Shown here: one piece after another, positions 51,810 through 59,364 of the stretch
How positions within the stretch are numbered: the first letter of the stretch is position 1
Layout of the letters: each line of letters starts with the position of its first letter
NCBI GenBank assembly: GCA_017436035.1
Contig: JAFSDV010000015.1
Span: 1 to 64,000, forward strand
Length of the DNA stretch: 64,000 bases
Direction: 5' to 3'
DNA from: Oscillospiraceae bacterium
GTDB lineage: Bacteria; Bacillota; Clostridia; Oscillospirales; Oscillospiraceae
Notes under the pieces: generated by a model
Told to the model about the DNA's origin: nothing
The model's database searches: none
What the model saw: the letters and a program-made list of their open reading frames with translations, nothing else
Program-made: the position numbers and the translations under genes

Positions 51810-52037
51810 ATGGAGACCAGCTTGGATCAATTGCGTACAGATGTGCAGGCCGTTGTTACAAAAATAGCGGTGCATGAGGCGTTGGAGCAGCGTTTGCGGG
51901 ACTTTGGGCTGGTGCCGGGGACAGTGGTGTGCTGTCGGTATCGAAGTCCGGGCGGTCAGGTGACGGCATTAGAACTGCGGGGAACAGTAGTGGCATTGCG
52001 GACCCGGGATTTGAAGCGGATCGGGGTGCGTTGCTGA
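51810..52037 (+). CDS. feoA: FeoA domain protein
   Basis: A 75-aa SH3-like small protein of the ferrous iron uptake system that works with FeoB. It shows the family core LEQRLRDFGLVPGTVVCC and ALELRGTVVALRTRDLKRIGV, although the sequence is divergent. GGAGG is seven bases from ATG 51810; a few in-frame codons exist upstream (from 51795). The stop overlaps the feoB start (TGATG), so the two are translationally coupled. Confidence 0.85.
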   Translation: METSLDQLRTDVQAVVTKIAVHEALEQRLRDFGLVPGTVVCCRYRSPGGQVTALELRGTVVALRTRDLKRIGVRC

Positions 52038-53812
52038 TGAGCGGTGCATACATACAAAAGATTACAGTCGCATTGGCAGGAAATCCGAATGTGGGGAAAA
52101 GCACCTTGTTTAATGCCTTGACCGGTTTGCGCCAACATACCGGAAACTGGCCCGGAAAAACCGTTGGAACAGCCCAGGGAACGCTGCGCCGGGGGGATAT
52201 TTTATATACGCTGGTAGATCTGCCCGGTACGTATTCGTTGGATGGGAAGTCCGAGGATGAACGTGTGACTGGGACGTTTTTACAAAGCAATCAGGCGGAT
52301 TGTACGGTGGTGGTCTGTGATGGCACCTGCATGGAGCGGAGTCTGATCCTTGCATTGGAAATTTTACAGCGGACTGATCGGGTGGTGGTATGTGTCAATC
52401 TAATGGATGAGGCAGATCGGCACGGAATATCCGTGGATGAGGCAGCCTTATCCCGGTTTTTGGGAGCGCCGGTGGTGTTGACTGCCGCAGGGAAGGGGAT
52501 CGGGCTTGAAAAGCTGATAGAGCAGATCTGTCACAGTACGCTGGCACCGAAACGTCTGGATAGCCCCAAATGGGACGATCCCATCACTGCCGCGGAGCAG
52601 ATTGCCGGGGAATGTATATTCCGTGAAGCCGAAGAAAAGCCGAAATACCGTTTTCAGGTGGATCGTCTGATGGTAAGCCGCCGGTTTGGCGTACCCCTGA
52701 TGTTTTTGCTGCTTTTGGCGATCGTTTGGTTGACTGTTTGGGGCGCGAATTACCCCTCAGCGTTGTTGGAAAGCGGGTTTGACTGGTTTTATGCTGTGCT
52801 TAAAGGCTGGCTCAAAGCAACGCCGTGGTGGCTTCAGGGCATATTGGTAGATGGATTGTACGCTACCTGCGCCCGGGTGATTGCGGTGATGCTGCCACCT
52901 ATGGCGATCTTTTTTCCCTTGTTTACAATTTTGGAGGATATCGGATATCTTCCAAGAATGGCATTCTTGTTGGATCCCTGTATGGCACGTTGCGGTGGTT
53001 GCGGAAAGCAGGCACTCACGCTTTGTATGGGCTTAGGATGCAATGCAGTTGGGGTTATGGGATGCCGGATTATTGATTCTCCTCGCGAACGTCTGGCGGC
53101 GATACTGACCAATGCGATGGTCCCTTGTAATGGGCGTTTTCCAACGCTGATCTTATTGGGGACACTGTTCTTTCCGGAGGCGGGAGCCGCATTGATCGTT
53201 GCTGCCTGCGTGGCTTTGGGGGCGGTTGGCGCGACGGTGACCTCCGGGATATTGAGCAGGACCGCGTTGCGGTCCGAGGCGAGTTCCTTCCTGATGGAAA
53301 TGCCGCCGTTTCGCCGCCCCCGGCTTGGCAAAATATTGGTACGCTCCATGCTGGACAGAACACTGTTCGTGGCAGGAAGAGCTTTAAGGGTTTCAGCACC
53401 GGCAGGCGTGGTGCTGTGGATCGTATTTAATACCGGACTGATGGGCTTAGCAGCCGGATTTCTGGAGCCCTTTGGACAGCTGTTGGGGATGAACGGATTG
53501 ATTTTGCTGGCGTTCATTTTGGCGTTACCTGCCAATGAGCTCCTGATCCCTGTGATCCTGATGGCGATGACCGGTTCCGGAAGCTTACAGGAAACAGCAG
53601 GTCTTGGAGGACAGCTGTTAATTGACGGTGGAATAACTTGGCAAATGGCGATATGCACTATGGTGTTTACATTGTTTCATTGGCCCTGCTCTACAACACT
53701 GATGACGGTCTATCGGGAAACCGGCTCTGTAAAAAAAACAGCGGCGGCATTGTTTTTGCCGACCGCTGTGGGGATCATTCTATGTATAATGCTGAAGCTG
53801 CTGTTGATGTAA
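52037..53812 (+). CDS. feoB: Ferrous iron transport protein B
   Basis: A GTPase-coupled membrane transporter for Fe(II). The 591-aa protein is shorter than the usual 650-770. N-terminal G protein: GNPNVGKST (about 15-23), DLPGTYSLDG, NLMDEAD as the NKxD element. The membrane part has about eight helices with two gate motifs rich in cysteine: GLGCNAVGVMGCR and MVPCNGRFPT; ALPANELLIPV is also typical. It lacks extra C-terminal segments. It overlaps feoA by one base and ends two bases before the convergent SSB-like gene. Confidence 0.93.
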   Translation: MSGAYIQKITVALAGNPNVGKSTLFNALTGLRQHTGNWPGKTVGTAQGTLRRGDILYTLVDLPGTYSLDGKSEDERVTGTFLQSNQADCTVVVCDGTCMERSLILALEILQRTDRVVVCVNLMDEADRHGISVDEAALSRFLGAPVVLTAAGKGIGLEKLIEQICHSTLAPKRLDSPKWDDPITAAEQIAGECIFREAEEKPKYRFQVDRLMVSRRFGVPLMFLLLLAIVWLTVWGANYPSALLESGFDWFYAVLKGWLKATPWWLQGILVDGLYATCARVIAVMLPPMAIFFPLFTILEDIGYLPRMAFLLDPCMARCGGCGKQALTLCMGLGCNAVGVMGCRIIDSPRERLAAILTNAMVPCNGRFPTLILLGTLFFPEAGAALIVAACVALGAVGATVTSGILSRTALRSEASSFLMEMPPFRRPRLGKILVRSMLDRTLFVAGRALRVSAPAGVVLWIVFNTGLMGLAAGFLEPFGQLLGMNGLILLAFILALPANELLIPVILMAMTGSGSLQETAGLGGQLLIDGGITWQMAICTMVFTLFHWPCSTTLMTVYRETGSVKKTAAALFLPTAVGIILCIMLKLLLM

Positions 53813-53814
53813 AA

Positions 53815-54432
53815 TCAGAACGGATCTTCGGTATCCAGAATTTCTGCGCTCAGGGCAGAGATCTCGTATGCGGTGCGTTCCACCGGTCCTTCGTCGGTCA
53901 TTTTCGTATAATTGCGGCTTTGTAAACGCCCGTAAATGCGAATACGGTTGCGCACATGGCAAGCGGCAATATCCTGCGCTGTGCGTCCCCACATGATACA
54001 GGGCAGGTAATCTGCTCTGCGAAAAGCTCTGGGGACTGCCAGCATGGCATCACAGATCTCACGACCAAGAGGCGTGCGGCGAAAAGTTGGCTCTTTGCAC
54101 AGAGGACCTTCCAAAAACACTTCGTTGATGGGCTCTCCGTCTTCTGGGAGTATGTTTGCGGCAAATACAAAGATCAGCAGATGACGAACACCGTCAGATC
54201 GTTGATTATGGGAACGGATCTGTCCTGTGACAGTCAGCATTTCCCCGCCGCACGGATCCAGCTCCATGATCAGGCTTTCTTCCGCAATCACCGGAAGGGT
54301 ATCAACAGATCCGGAAAGGCGGGGGACTTCCAGAATAAAGCGCCAATACCGGCGTCCGTGGTTTTCGTGAGAAAATTGGGGAAGGGCTTGCAGGCTGCCG
54401 CGAATGGTGATCGTGTTGATTGTGTGTTCCAT
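53815..54432 (-). CDS. SSB-like protein with two OB folds
   Basis: A 205-aa protein with two single-stranded-DNA-binding-protein-like OB folds. First half: INTITIRGSLQALPQF, then RRYWRFILEVPRLSG. Second half begins EVFLEGPLCKEPTFRR and contains GREICDAMLAVPRAFRR, DYLPCIMWGRTAQDIA and IRIYGRLQSRNY, the classic SSB pattern. No acidic SSB-type tail is present (ends DTEDPF, weakly acidic). GAGGTGG precedes the ATG. It may be an accessory SSB or a replication-fork helper; the main ssb is presumably elsewhere. Confidence 0.82.
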   Translation of the reverse strand: MEHTINTITIRGSLQALPQFSHENHGRRYWRFILEVPRLSGSVDTLPVIAEESLIMELDPCGGEMLTVTGQIRSHNQRSDGVRHLLIFVFAANILPEDGEPINEVFLEGPLCKEPTFRRTPLGREICDAMLAVPRAFRRADYLPCIMWGRTAQDIAACHVRNRIRIYGRLQSRNYTKMTDEGPVERTAYEISALSAEILDTEDPF

Positions 54433-54517
54433 AGTACCACCTCAGATTCCAATGTATGTAACATCCTATTGCCCAGCTTGTAAAATAAGAACACTGAAAA
54501 AGCAAAATAAAAGCTTG

Positions 54518-54546
54518 TTGCTTTTACCTCCGGTCTGGGCTATACT
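54518..54546 (+). promoter_or_regulatory. Promoter of the DUF5662 gene
   Basis: TTGCTT (54518-54523), a 17-bp spacer and TATACT (54541-54546), 22 bases before the start. Confidence 0.55.
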
Positions 54547-54567
54547 ATACAGTAGAAAGAGGGGTGT

Positions 54568-55140
54568 ATGCATATGAAAATATGGCAGCATTTCAAAACT
54601 GTTACAAAGCATCGCCTGTTGGTAATGGATGGCTGTTTTCGGGTCGGTCTTTATTGGCAGGGGCTGGTCCATGATCTTTCAAAATACACGCCGACTGAGT
54701 TTTGGAACGGTGTCCGTTATTATCAGGGGACACGAAGCCCCAACGCGGCAGAGCGGGAGGATAAGGGCTACAGCGCTGCGTGGATGCACCATAAGGGTCG
54801 CAACCGCCATCATTATGAATACTGGACAGATATGAGTTTACAGACCAGAAATTATGAGTCTGTTCCCATGCCCAGAAAGTATTTGGTTGAGATGGTTATG
54901 GACCGTCGTGCTGCCTGTATGATCTATCAGGGTAAGGCGTATACGCCTGATTCTGCATTGACCTATTTTAACAAAAGCCGGGAAAAAGAATTGATGCATC
55001 CTCAGACAAGACAGGAGCTGGCGTATCTGCTGACTATGCTTCGGGACAGAGGTGAGCAGGAGACGTTTTCTTATATGCGCCAAGAGGTTTTGAAGGGGAA
55101 ACCGTTCCCGTGGGAAGAACAGGAAGGGAAAGGGGTATAA
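54568..55140 (+). CDS. DUF5662 family protein
   Basis: A 190-aa cytosolic protein of the DUF5662 (catalase-like annotated) family, common in Clostridia. His/Asp-rich motifs LVHDLSKYTPTEF, AAWMHHKGRNRHHYEYW and MVMDRRAAC resemble an HD-type metal site, suggesting phosphohydrolase-like chemistry, but no function is established. Two ATGs (54568 and 54574) are both near GAGGGG. It is a single-gene unit in front of tRNA-Gln. Confidence 0.85.
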   Translation: MHMKIWQHFKTVTKHRLLVMDGCFRVGLYWQGLVHDLSKYTPTEFWNGVRYYQGTRSPNAAEREDKGYSAAWMHHKGRNRHHYEYWTDMSLQTRNYESVPMPRKYLVEMVMDRRAACMIYQGKAYTPDSALTYFNKSREKELMHPQTRQELAYLLTMLRDRGEQETFSYMRQEVLKGKPFPWEEQEGKGV

Positions 55141-55206
55141 ATTTGTGAGATCCGGCAATACTAGTTGCAGCGGCGCAAAAAAATGCAAGTTTTGGGAAAA
55201 TAATGC

Positions 55207-55234
55207 TTGACTTTTTTGTGAACTTGCGTATAAT
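55207..55234 (+). promoter_or_regulatory. Promoter of tRNA-Gln
   Basis: TTGACT (55207-55212), a 16-bp spacer and TATAAT (55229-55234), 18 bases before the tRNA. Confidence 0.8.
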
Positions 55235-55252
55235 AAAATTCGTCCGTGTGAT

Positions 55253-55326
55253 AGAGGATTAGTGTAACGGTAGCACACCGGACTCTGACTCCGTTTGCGG
55301 GGGTTCGAATCCCTCATCCTCTGCCA
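55253..55326 (+). tRNA. tRNA-Gln(CTG)
   Basis: A 74-nt tRNA with acceptor arms AGAGGAT/ATCCTCT, D arm TAGTGTAACGGTAGCA, anticodon loop CTCTGAC with CTG at 34-36 (reads CAG), T loop GTTCGAATC and encoded CCA. A terminator follows directly. Confidence 0.95.
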
Positions 55327-55365
55327 AAATAGACATTCTTCGCAAGAAGGATGTCTATTTTTATA
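55327..55365. terminator. Terminator after tRNA-Gln
   Basis: A 14-bp stem (AAATAGACATTCTT pairing with AAGGATGTCTATTT, one G-T pair) with a 6-nt loop, ending in a T-run. Confidence 0.85.
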
Positions 55366-55491
55366 TTTTGCTTAAACAAAGAATATTTGGAAAAATATAA
55401 AGCATTTTGCTGTAAATACTGATAAAATTCTGTTGTATCAAGCAAATTTTTTGGTCTTTGTTACAAATATTAAGAAAATGTTTAGAAAGCA

Positions 55492-55520
55492 TTGAAAAAG
55501 TTACAATGTTGTAATATAAT
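55492..55520 (+). promoter_or_regulatory. Promoter of the YwaF-like gene
   Basis: TTGAAA (55492-55497), a 17-bp spacer and TATAAT (55515-55520). Confidence 0.75.
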
Positions 55521-55552
55521 ACCAAACAGTCAATGGAAAGGAGAGAATTTCA

Positions 55553-56374
55553 TTGGACTTTTGGATAAGCGTTTTGCAGTTTTTAGACTTGAGTATGGAG
55601 AAACCTGAACCGTATGGTGCGTTCCATCTGGTTTCGTTTGCGTTTTATATTTTGATGGCTGTTTTATTATGTGCAACACATAAAAAAGGCGATATGCGGC
55701 GGGTTCACCGTGTTGTGCAGATCACTGCAGTGGTTACGTTGATTCTGGAAATTTACAAGCAGATCAATTATGGATTTCGAGTGGTAGACGGTTCCATTGT
55801 TTTTGACTATGCGTGGTATGCATTTCCCTGGCAGTTCTGTTCTACACCGATGTATGTGGGACTTCTTGCCGCGGTGACACGAAGGGGTGCGTTCCATCGG
55901 TCCATGTGTGCATATCTTGCTACATTTTCGGTATTTGCGGGCGTGTGCGTGATGTTCTACCCTATTACTGTATTTATCAGTACGATCGGCATCAACATTC
56001 AGACCATGTTCTGCCACGGTTCGATGATCACCGTTGGCGTTTATCTGCTGTATTCCGGATATGTCAAGCTGGAGCATAAAACGATCCTGCGGGCTCTGCC
56101 GGTATTTTTAAGTGCAGTTGGGATTGCAATGGTGCTCAATGAGCTGGCAAATGTGACCGGACTGCTGGAAACAGATGAGTTCAATATGTTTTTTATCAGT
56201 CCTTACTGCGAACCGTCCTTGCCGGTATACAGCCTGATCCAGCCACTGCTTCCGTATCCGGTATGCCTGCTGATTTATGTAGGCTGTTTTACACTGGCTG
56301 CGTATCTGATTTTGTTGGCGGCAATGGGTATTTCCCGGTTGGGGAGAAAAAAGCCACAGCGTAATGCTGTTTAA
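55553..56374 (+). CDS. YwaF/TMEM164-like membrane protein
   Basis: A 273-aa integral membrane protein of the YwaF (TIGR02206-type) family, with about seven transmembrane helices. FHLVSFAFYILMAV near the start, AFPWQFCSTPMYVGLLAA and the conserved histidine region FCHGSMITVGVYLL fit the family; related TMEM164 proteins are acyltransferases, but the bacterial role is unknown. The start is TTG at 55553 with AAAGGAG nine bases upstream; no ATG is equally placed. It is a single-gene unit with its own promoter and terminator. Confidence 0.82.
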   Translation: MDFWISVLQFLDLSMEKPEPYGAFHLVSFAFYILMAVLLCATHKKGDMRRVHRVVQITAVVTLILEIYKQINYGFRVVDGSIVFDYAWYAFPWQFCSTPMYVGLLAAVTRRGAFHRSMCAYLATFSVFAGVCVMFYPITVFISTIGINIQTMFCHGSMITVGVYLLYSGYVKLEHKTILRALPVFLSAVGIAMVLNELANVTGLLETDEFNMFFISPYCEPSLPVYSLIQPLLPYPVCLLIYVGCFTLAAYLILLAAMGISRLGRKKPQRNAV

Positions 56375-56400
56375 GGCGAAAGAAGCACCAAAATGCGTAT

Positions 56401-56437
56401 AAAAAGGACCGGGAGCAGTTGCTTCCGATCCTTTTTA
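56401..56437 (+). terminator. Terminator after the YwaF-like gene
   Basis: A 16-bp stem (AAAAAGGACCGGGAGC with GCTTCCGATCCTTTTT, two G-T pairs) with loop AGTT; the right arm provides the T-run. Confidence 0.85.
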
Positions 56438-56490
56438 TGTCTATACGCTAAAAAAATATCGAAAAAAGGAATATTTATCCCGGTGGACAG

Positions 56491-56518
56491 TTGATTTTTG
56501 CGGCAGAATCGCTATAAT
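56491..56518 (+). promoter_or_regulatory. Promoter of metV-metF
   Basis: TTGATT (56491-56496), a 16-bp spacer and TATAAT (56513-56518), about 75 bases before the metV start. Confidence 0.75.
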
Positions 56519-56593
56519 GATATTTGGAAAAAAGCGGCGGTATTTTCCGCTGAGAAGGAGATCCGTAACAAGACTGCGGAAGGAGAATTTTAC

Positions 56594-57244
56594 ATGATTA
56601 TTACCCAAAAGAAACCGATTGATGAAGTCATGGCGATGGTTGCCAATGCCAAGACCGTGGCGATTGTTGGCTGTAACAGTTGCGCAACTGCCTGCCAGAC
56701 CGGCGGCGAGCCTCAGATTAAGGAACTGACACAGATTTTGGAGCAGGCAGGTAAGAAAGTCGTTGCTACAACGATCTGCGACTATTGCTGCATGAATCTG
56801 GGCGTGAAGTCGAAGATGAAGGCGATCAATGCAGCTGACCCGGACTGCGTTATTTGTATGTCCTGCGGTGACGGTGTTCAGTGTGTGGCTAAAAACGCCA
56901 ATAACAAGCCCGTTTACCCCTCTAACAATACGATGTATCTGGGCGAAGCGGTCCGCTTCGGTGTTTGGGAAGAGTCTTGCCGCTTCTGTGGTGAGTGTGT
57001 GCTGGGCAAGACCGGCGCAGTATGTCCCATTACTCAGTGTGCCAAGAGTCTGGTCAACGGTCCTTGCGGCGGTCAGAAGAACGGAAAATGCGAAGTCAAT
57101 CCGGAAAACGATTGTGCATGGATCAAGATCTACGAGCGTTTGCAGGCTACCGGCGAGTTGGCAAAGTTGACGGAAACAAAGGAAGACAAGGGTTATTCCA
57201 AGGTGGCATATCCCAGAACGATCAGCTTAAGGGGGAATAAATAA
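56594..57244 (+). CDS. metV: MetV-type methylene-THF reductase partner
   Basis: A 216-aa iron-sulfur/zinc protein of the MTHFR C-terminal family that partners MetF in the methylene-tetrahydrofolate reductase complex of many Clostridia and acetogens. Cysteine motifs include GCNSCATACQTGG, ICDYCCMN, MSCGDGVQC, CRFCGECVLG and CPITQCAKSLVNGPCGG. AAGGAG is nine bases before ATG 56594; the frame opens earlier but lacks a site. Its stop shares one base with the metF start (TAATG), so they are coupled. Confidence 0.93.
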   Translation: MIITQKKPIDEVMAMVANAKTVAIVGCNSCATACQTGGEPQIKELTQILEQAGKKVVATTICDYCCMNLGVKSKMKAINAADPDCVICMSCGDGVQCVAKNANNKPVYPSNNTMYLGEAVRFGVWEESCRFCGECVLGKTGAVCPITQCAKSLVNGPCGGQKNGKCEVNPENDCAWIKIYERLQATGELAKLTETKEDKGYSKVAYPRTISLRGNK

Positions 57245-58167
57245 TGAGCATGTTGAAGGACGCTCTGGAATCCGGTAAGTTCGGCGTTACCGCTGAAATG
57301 GCACCCCCGAAGGGTTATGATTTTACAGAGCAAATGGAAGCAGCAGAGCTGCTGGCAGGAAAAGTACATGCAGTGAACGTAACAGACATGCAGTCTGCAA
57401 GCCTGAAGGCTTCCGGATTAGGTCTGTGCGTAAAGCTGAAGCAGGCAGGCGTAGAGCCGATCCTCCAGATCACCGGACGTGACCGGAACCGTATGGCGAT
57501 CATGGGCGATGTGCTGTCTGCTGCCAGCTTTGGCATTGATACGATGCTGGCGTTGACCGGTGACCATCCTGTAGTTGGTGACTGTAAGGATTCAAAGCCT
57601 GTGTATGACCTGGATTCTGTGGGTATTTTGAAGATGCTGACTAAGATGGAGCAAACCGGCTGCGACTGCGGCGGCAATGAGATTGCCGGCGGCGCACCGA
57701 AGTTCTACAAGGGCGCTTCTGTAACACCTGTTTATGAGCCGGTTTTCCTGCAGATCAACAAGCTGCGCCAAAAGGTTGAAAACGGTGCAATGTATGTCCA
57801 AACACAGGGCATCTTTGATTTGGATACCTTTAAGCGTTTTCTGGAGATGGTAGATAAGGCGGGTATCAAGACCCATATTATGGCTGGCATCATCCCCTTG
57901 AAGTCTGCCGGCATGGCTAAGTACATGAATGAGAATGTGCCCGGTATCGATGTTCCCCAGGATATGATCGACCGCTTGGCTGCTGCTGCGGCGGAGGGTA
58001 AGGAAAAGGGCGTTAAGGGTCTGCCCGGCAAGCTGGGCATTGAAATGGCGGCAGAGATGATCGCCAAGATCAGAGATGAGAAGCTGTGTGACGGTGTGCA
58101 TATTATGGCCATCGGCGCAGAGAAGAATGTACCTGTTATTTTGGAGAAGGCCGGTATCTCTATCTGA
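57244..58167 (+). CDS. metF: Methylenetetrahydrofolate reductase MetF
   Basis: A TIM-barrel flavoenzyme that reduces 5,10-methylene-THF to 5-methyl-THF for methionine synthesis or the methyl branch of one-carbon metabolism. The 307-aa length is normal. Motifs: TAEMAPPKG, NVTDMQSAS, LQITGRDRNR, LALTGDHPVVGD (the family's TGD) and YVQTQGIFD. It overlaps metV by one base. The MetV-MetF pair suggests the reductase uses an electron carrier other than plain NADH, as in acetogenic relatives (inference). Confidence 0.95.
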   Translation: MSMLKDALESGKFGVTAEMAPPKGYDFTEQMEAAELLAGKVHAVNVTDMQSASLKASGLGLCVKLKQAGVEPILQITGRDRNRMAIMGDVLSAASFGIDTMLALTGDHPVVGDCKDSKPVYDLDSVGILKMLTKMEQTGCDCGGNEIAGGAPKFYKGASVTPVYEPVFLQINKLRQKVENGAMYVQTQGIFDLDTFKRFLEMVDKAGIKTHIMAGIIPLKSAGMAKYMNENVPGIDVPQDMIDRLAAAAAEGKEKGVKGLPGKLGIEMAAEMIAKIRDEKLCDGVHIMAIGAEKNVPVILEKAGISI

Positions 58168-58187
58168 GCGCATAGATGATTACGAGT

Positions 58188-58218
58188 AAGGCGGGATGGA
58201 ACACCATCCCGCCTTTTA
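58188..58218 (+). terminator. Terminator after metF
   Basis: A perfect 12-bp stem AAGGCGGGATGG/CCATCCCGCCTT with loop AACA; short T-tail. Confidence 0.8.
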
Positions 58219-58221
58219 CGC

Positions 58222-58250
58222 TTGCGTTTTTTATGGATACTCTGTATAAT
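58222..58250 (+). promoter_or_regulatory. Promoter of the aldo/keto reductase gene
   Basis: TTGCGT (58222-58227), a 17-bp spacer and TATAAT (58245-58250), 28 bases before the GTG start. Confidence 0.7.
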
Positions 58251-58278
58251 AATTGTATAAAATTAAGGAGGAGCTGCT

Positions 58279-59286
58279 GTGGAATACAGAATTTTAGGTA
58301 AAACCGGACTTCGGATCTCCCGGATCGGTTTGGGCGGCATCCCGATTCAGAGAATTGACGCAGAGGGGACAAAGAAGCTGATACGCTGTCTGATGGAGGA
58401 AGGGGTCAATTATATTGATACCGCCCGGGGATACACGGTCAGTGAGGAATATTTGGGGTATGCACTGGAGGGTGTTCGTAACCGGTTTGTTCTGGCAACA
58501 AAGAGTATGGCACGCACCAAGGAAGCTATGGCAAAGGATATCAATATCAGCCTGGAAAAGCTGCGTACAGATTACATTGACCTGTATCAGATCCATAATC
58601 CCACAATGAAGGAACTGGAGCAGGTCCTCGCGCCAGGCGGCGCATTGGAGGCGCTGCTGGAAGCGAAGGCTGCGGGAAAAATCAGGCATATCGGCATCAC
58701 GCTGCACTCGGTGCTGTTGTTTGAAAAGGCTGTGGAATATGATTGGGTAGAAACTATTATGTTTCCGTATAATATTGTTGAAACACAGGGTGAAGAGCTG
58801 ATCGCTGCCTGCGCCGAAAAAAATATCGGATTTATCAATATGAAGCCGTTAGCCGGCGGCGCGTTGGATGATGCATCCGTTGCTCTGCGGTTTATTGCTG
58901 CAAATCCGAATATTACAGTTGTAATCCCCGGAATGGCGGAGCAGTCGGAAATAGAACAAAATGTCCGGGCAGTATGTGATTGCTCACCGTTGACAGACCG
59001 GGAGCTTGAGAAAATTCAACAGTTCCGGGATGTGCTGGGTACTCAGTTTTGCCGCCGCTGCAATTACTGTCAGCCCTGCAGTGCGGGGATTTCCATCTAC
59101 AGCATGTTCCTTATGGAGGGTTATTACAATCGTTATGACCTGAAGCAATGGGCGACTGCCCGCTATATGGCGATGGAGAAAACGGCGTCAGACTGTATTG
59201 ACTGCGGCGTGTGCGAAACCCGCTGTCCTTATAATCTGCCAATTCGGCAGATGCTTAAAAAGGTGGAGAAGCTGTTTGGAAAATAA
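58279..59286 (+). CDS. Aldo/keto reductase with C-terminal 4Fe-4S domain
   Basis: A 335-aa cytosolic oxidoreductase. The aldo/keto reductase barrel spans about 1-270 (GKTGLRISRIGLGG, DTARGYTVSEE with the catalytic Tyr region, LYQIHNPT, NMKPLAGG). The C-terminus has two ferredoxin-like cysteine clusters, CRRCNYCQPC and CIDCGVCETRCPYNLPI, which bind iron-sulfur. This architecture is common in Clostridia, with electrons probably from ferredoxin or a flavin partner. Start is GTG 58279 after AAGGAGG. The substrate is unknown. Confidence 0.93.
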   Translation: MEYRILGKTGLRISRIGLGGIPIQRIDAEGTKKLIRCLMEEGVNYIDTARGYTVSEEYLGYALEGVRNRFVLATKSMARTKEAMAKDINISLEKLRTDYIDLYQIHNPTMKELEQVLAPGGALEALLEAKAAGKIRHIGITLHSVLLFEKAVEYDWVETIMFPYNIVETQGEELIAACAEKNIGFINMKPLAGGALDDASVALRFIAANPNITVVIPGMAEQSEIEQNVRAVCDCSPLTDRELEKIQQFRDVLGTQFCRRCNYCQPCSAGISIYSMFLMEGYYNRYDLKQWATARYMAMEKTASDCIDCGVCETRCPYNLPIRQMLKKVEKLFGK

Positions 59287-59325
59287 ATAGCTGTACACGG
59301 TTCCGGTATGCTTCCTGACGACAAA

Positions 59326-59362
59326 AACAGTACCCAGCTATGAAGCTGGGTGCTGTTTTTTG
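59326..59362. terminator. Terminator between convergent aldo/keto reductase and ileS
   Basis: A 14-bp stem AACAGTACCCAGCT/AGCTGGGTGCTGTT (one G-T pair) with loop ATGA; Ts on the right and As on the left, so it can serve both genes. Confidence 0.85.
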
Positions 59363-59364
59363 TA

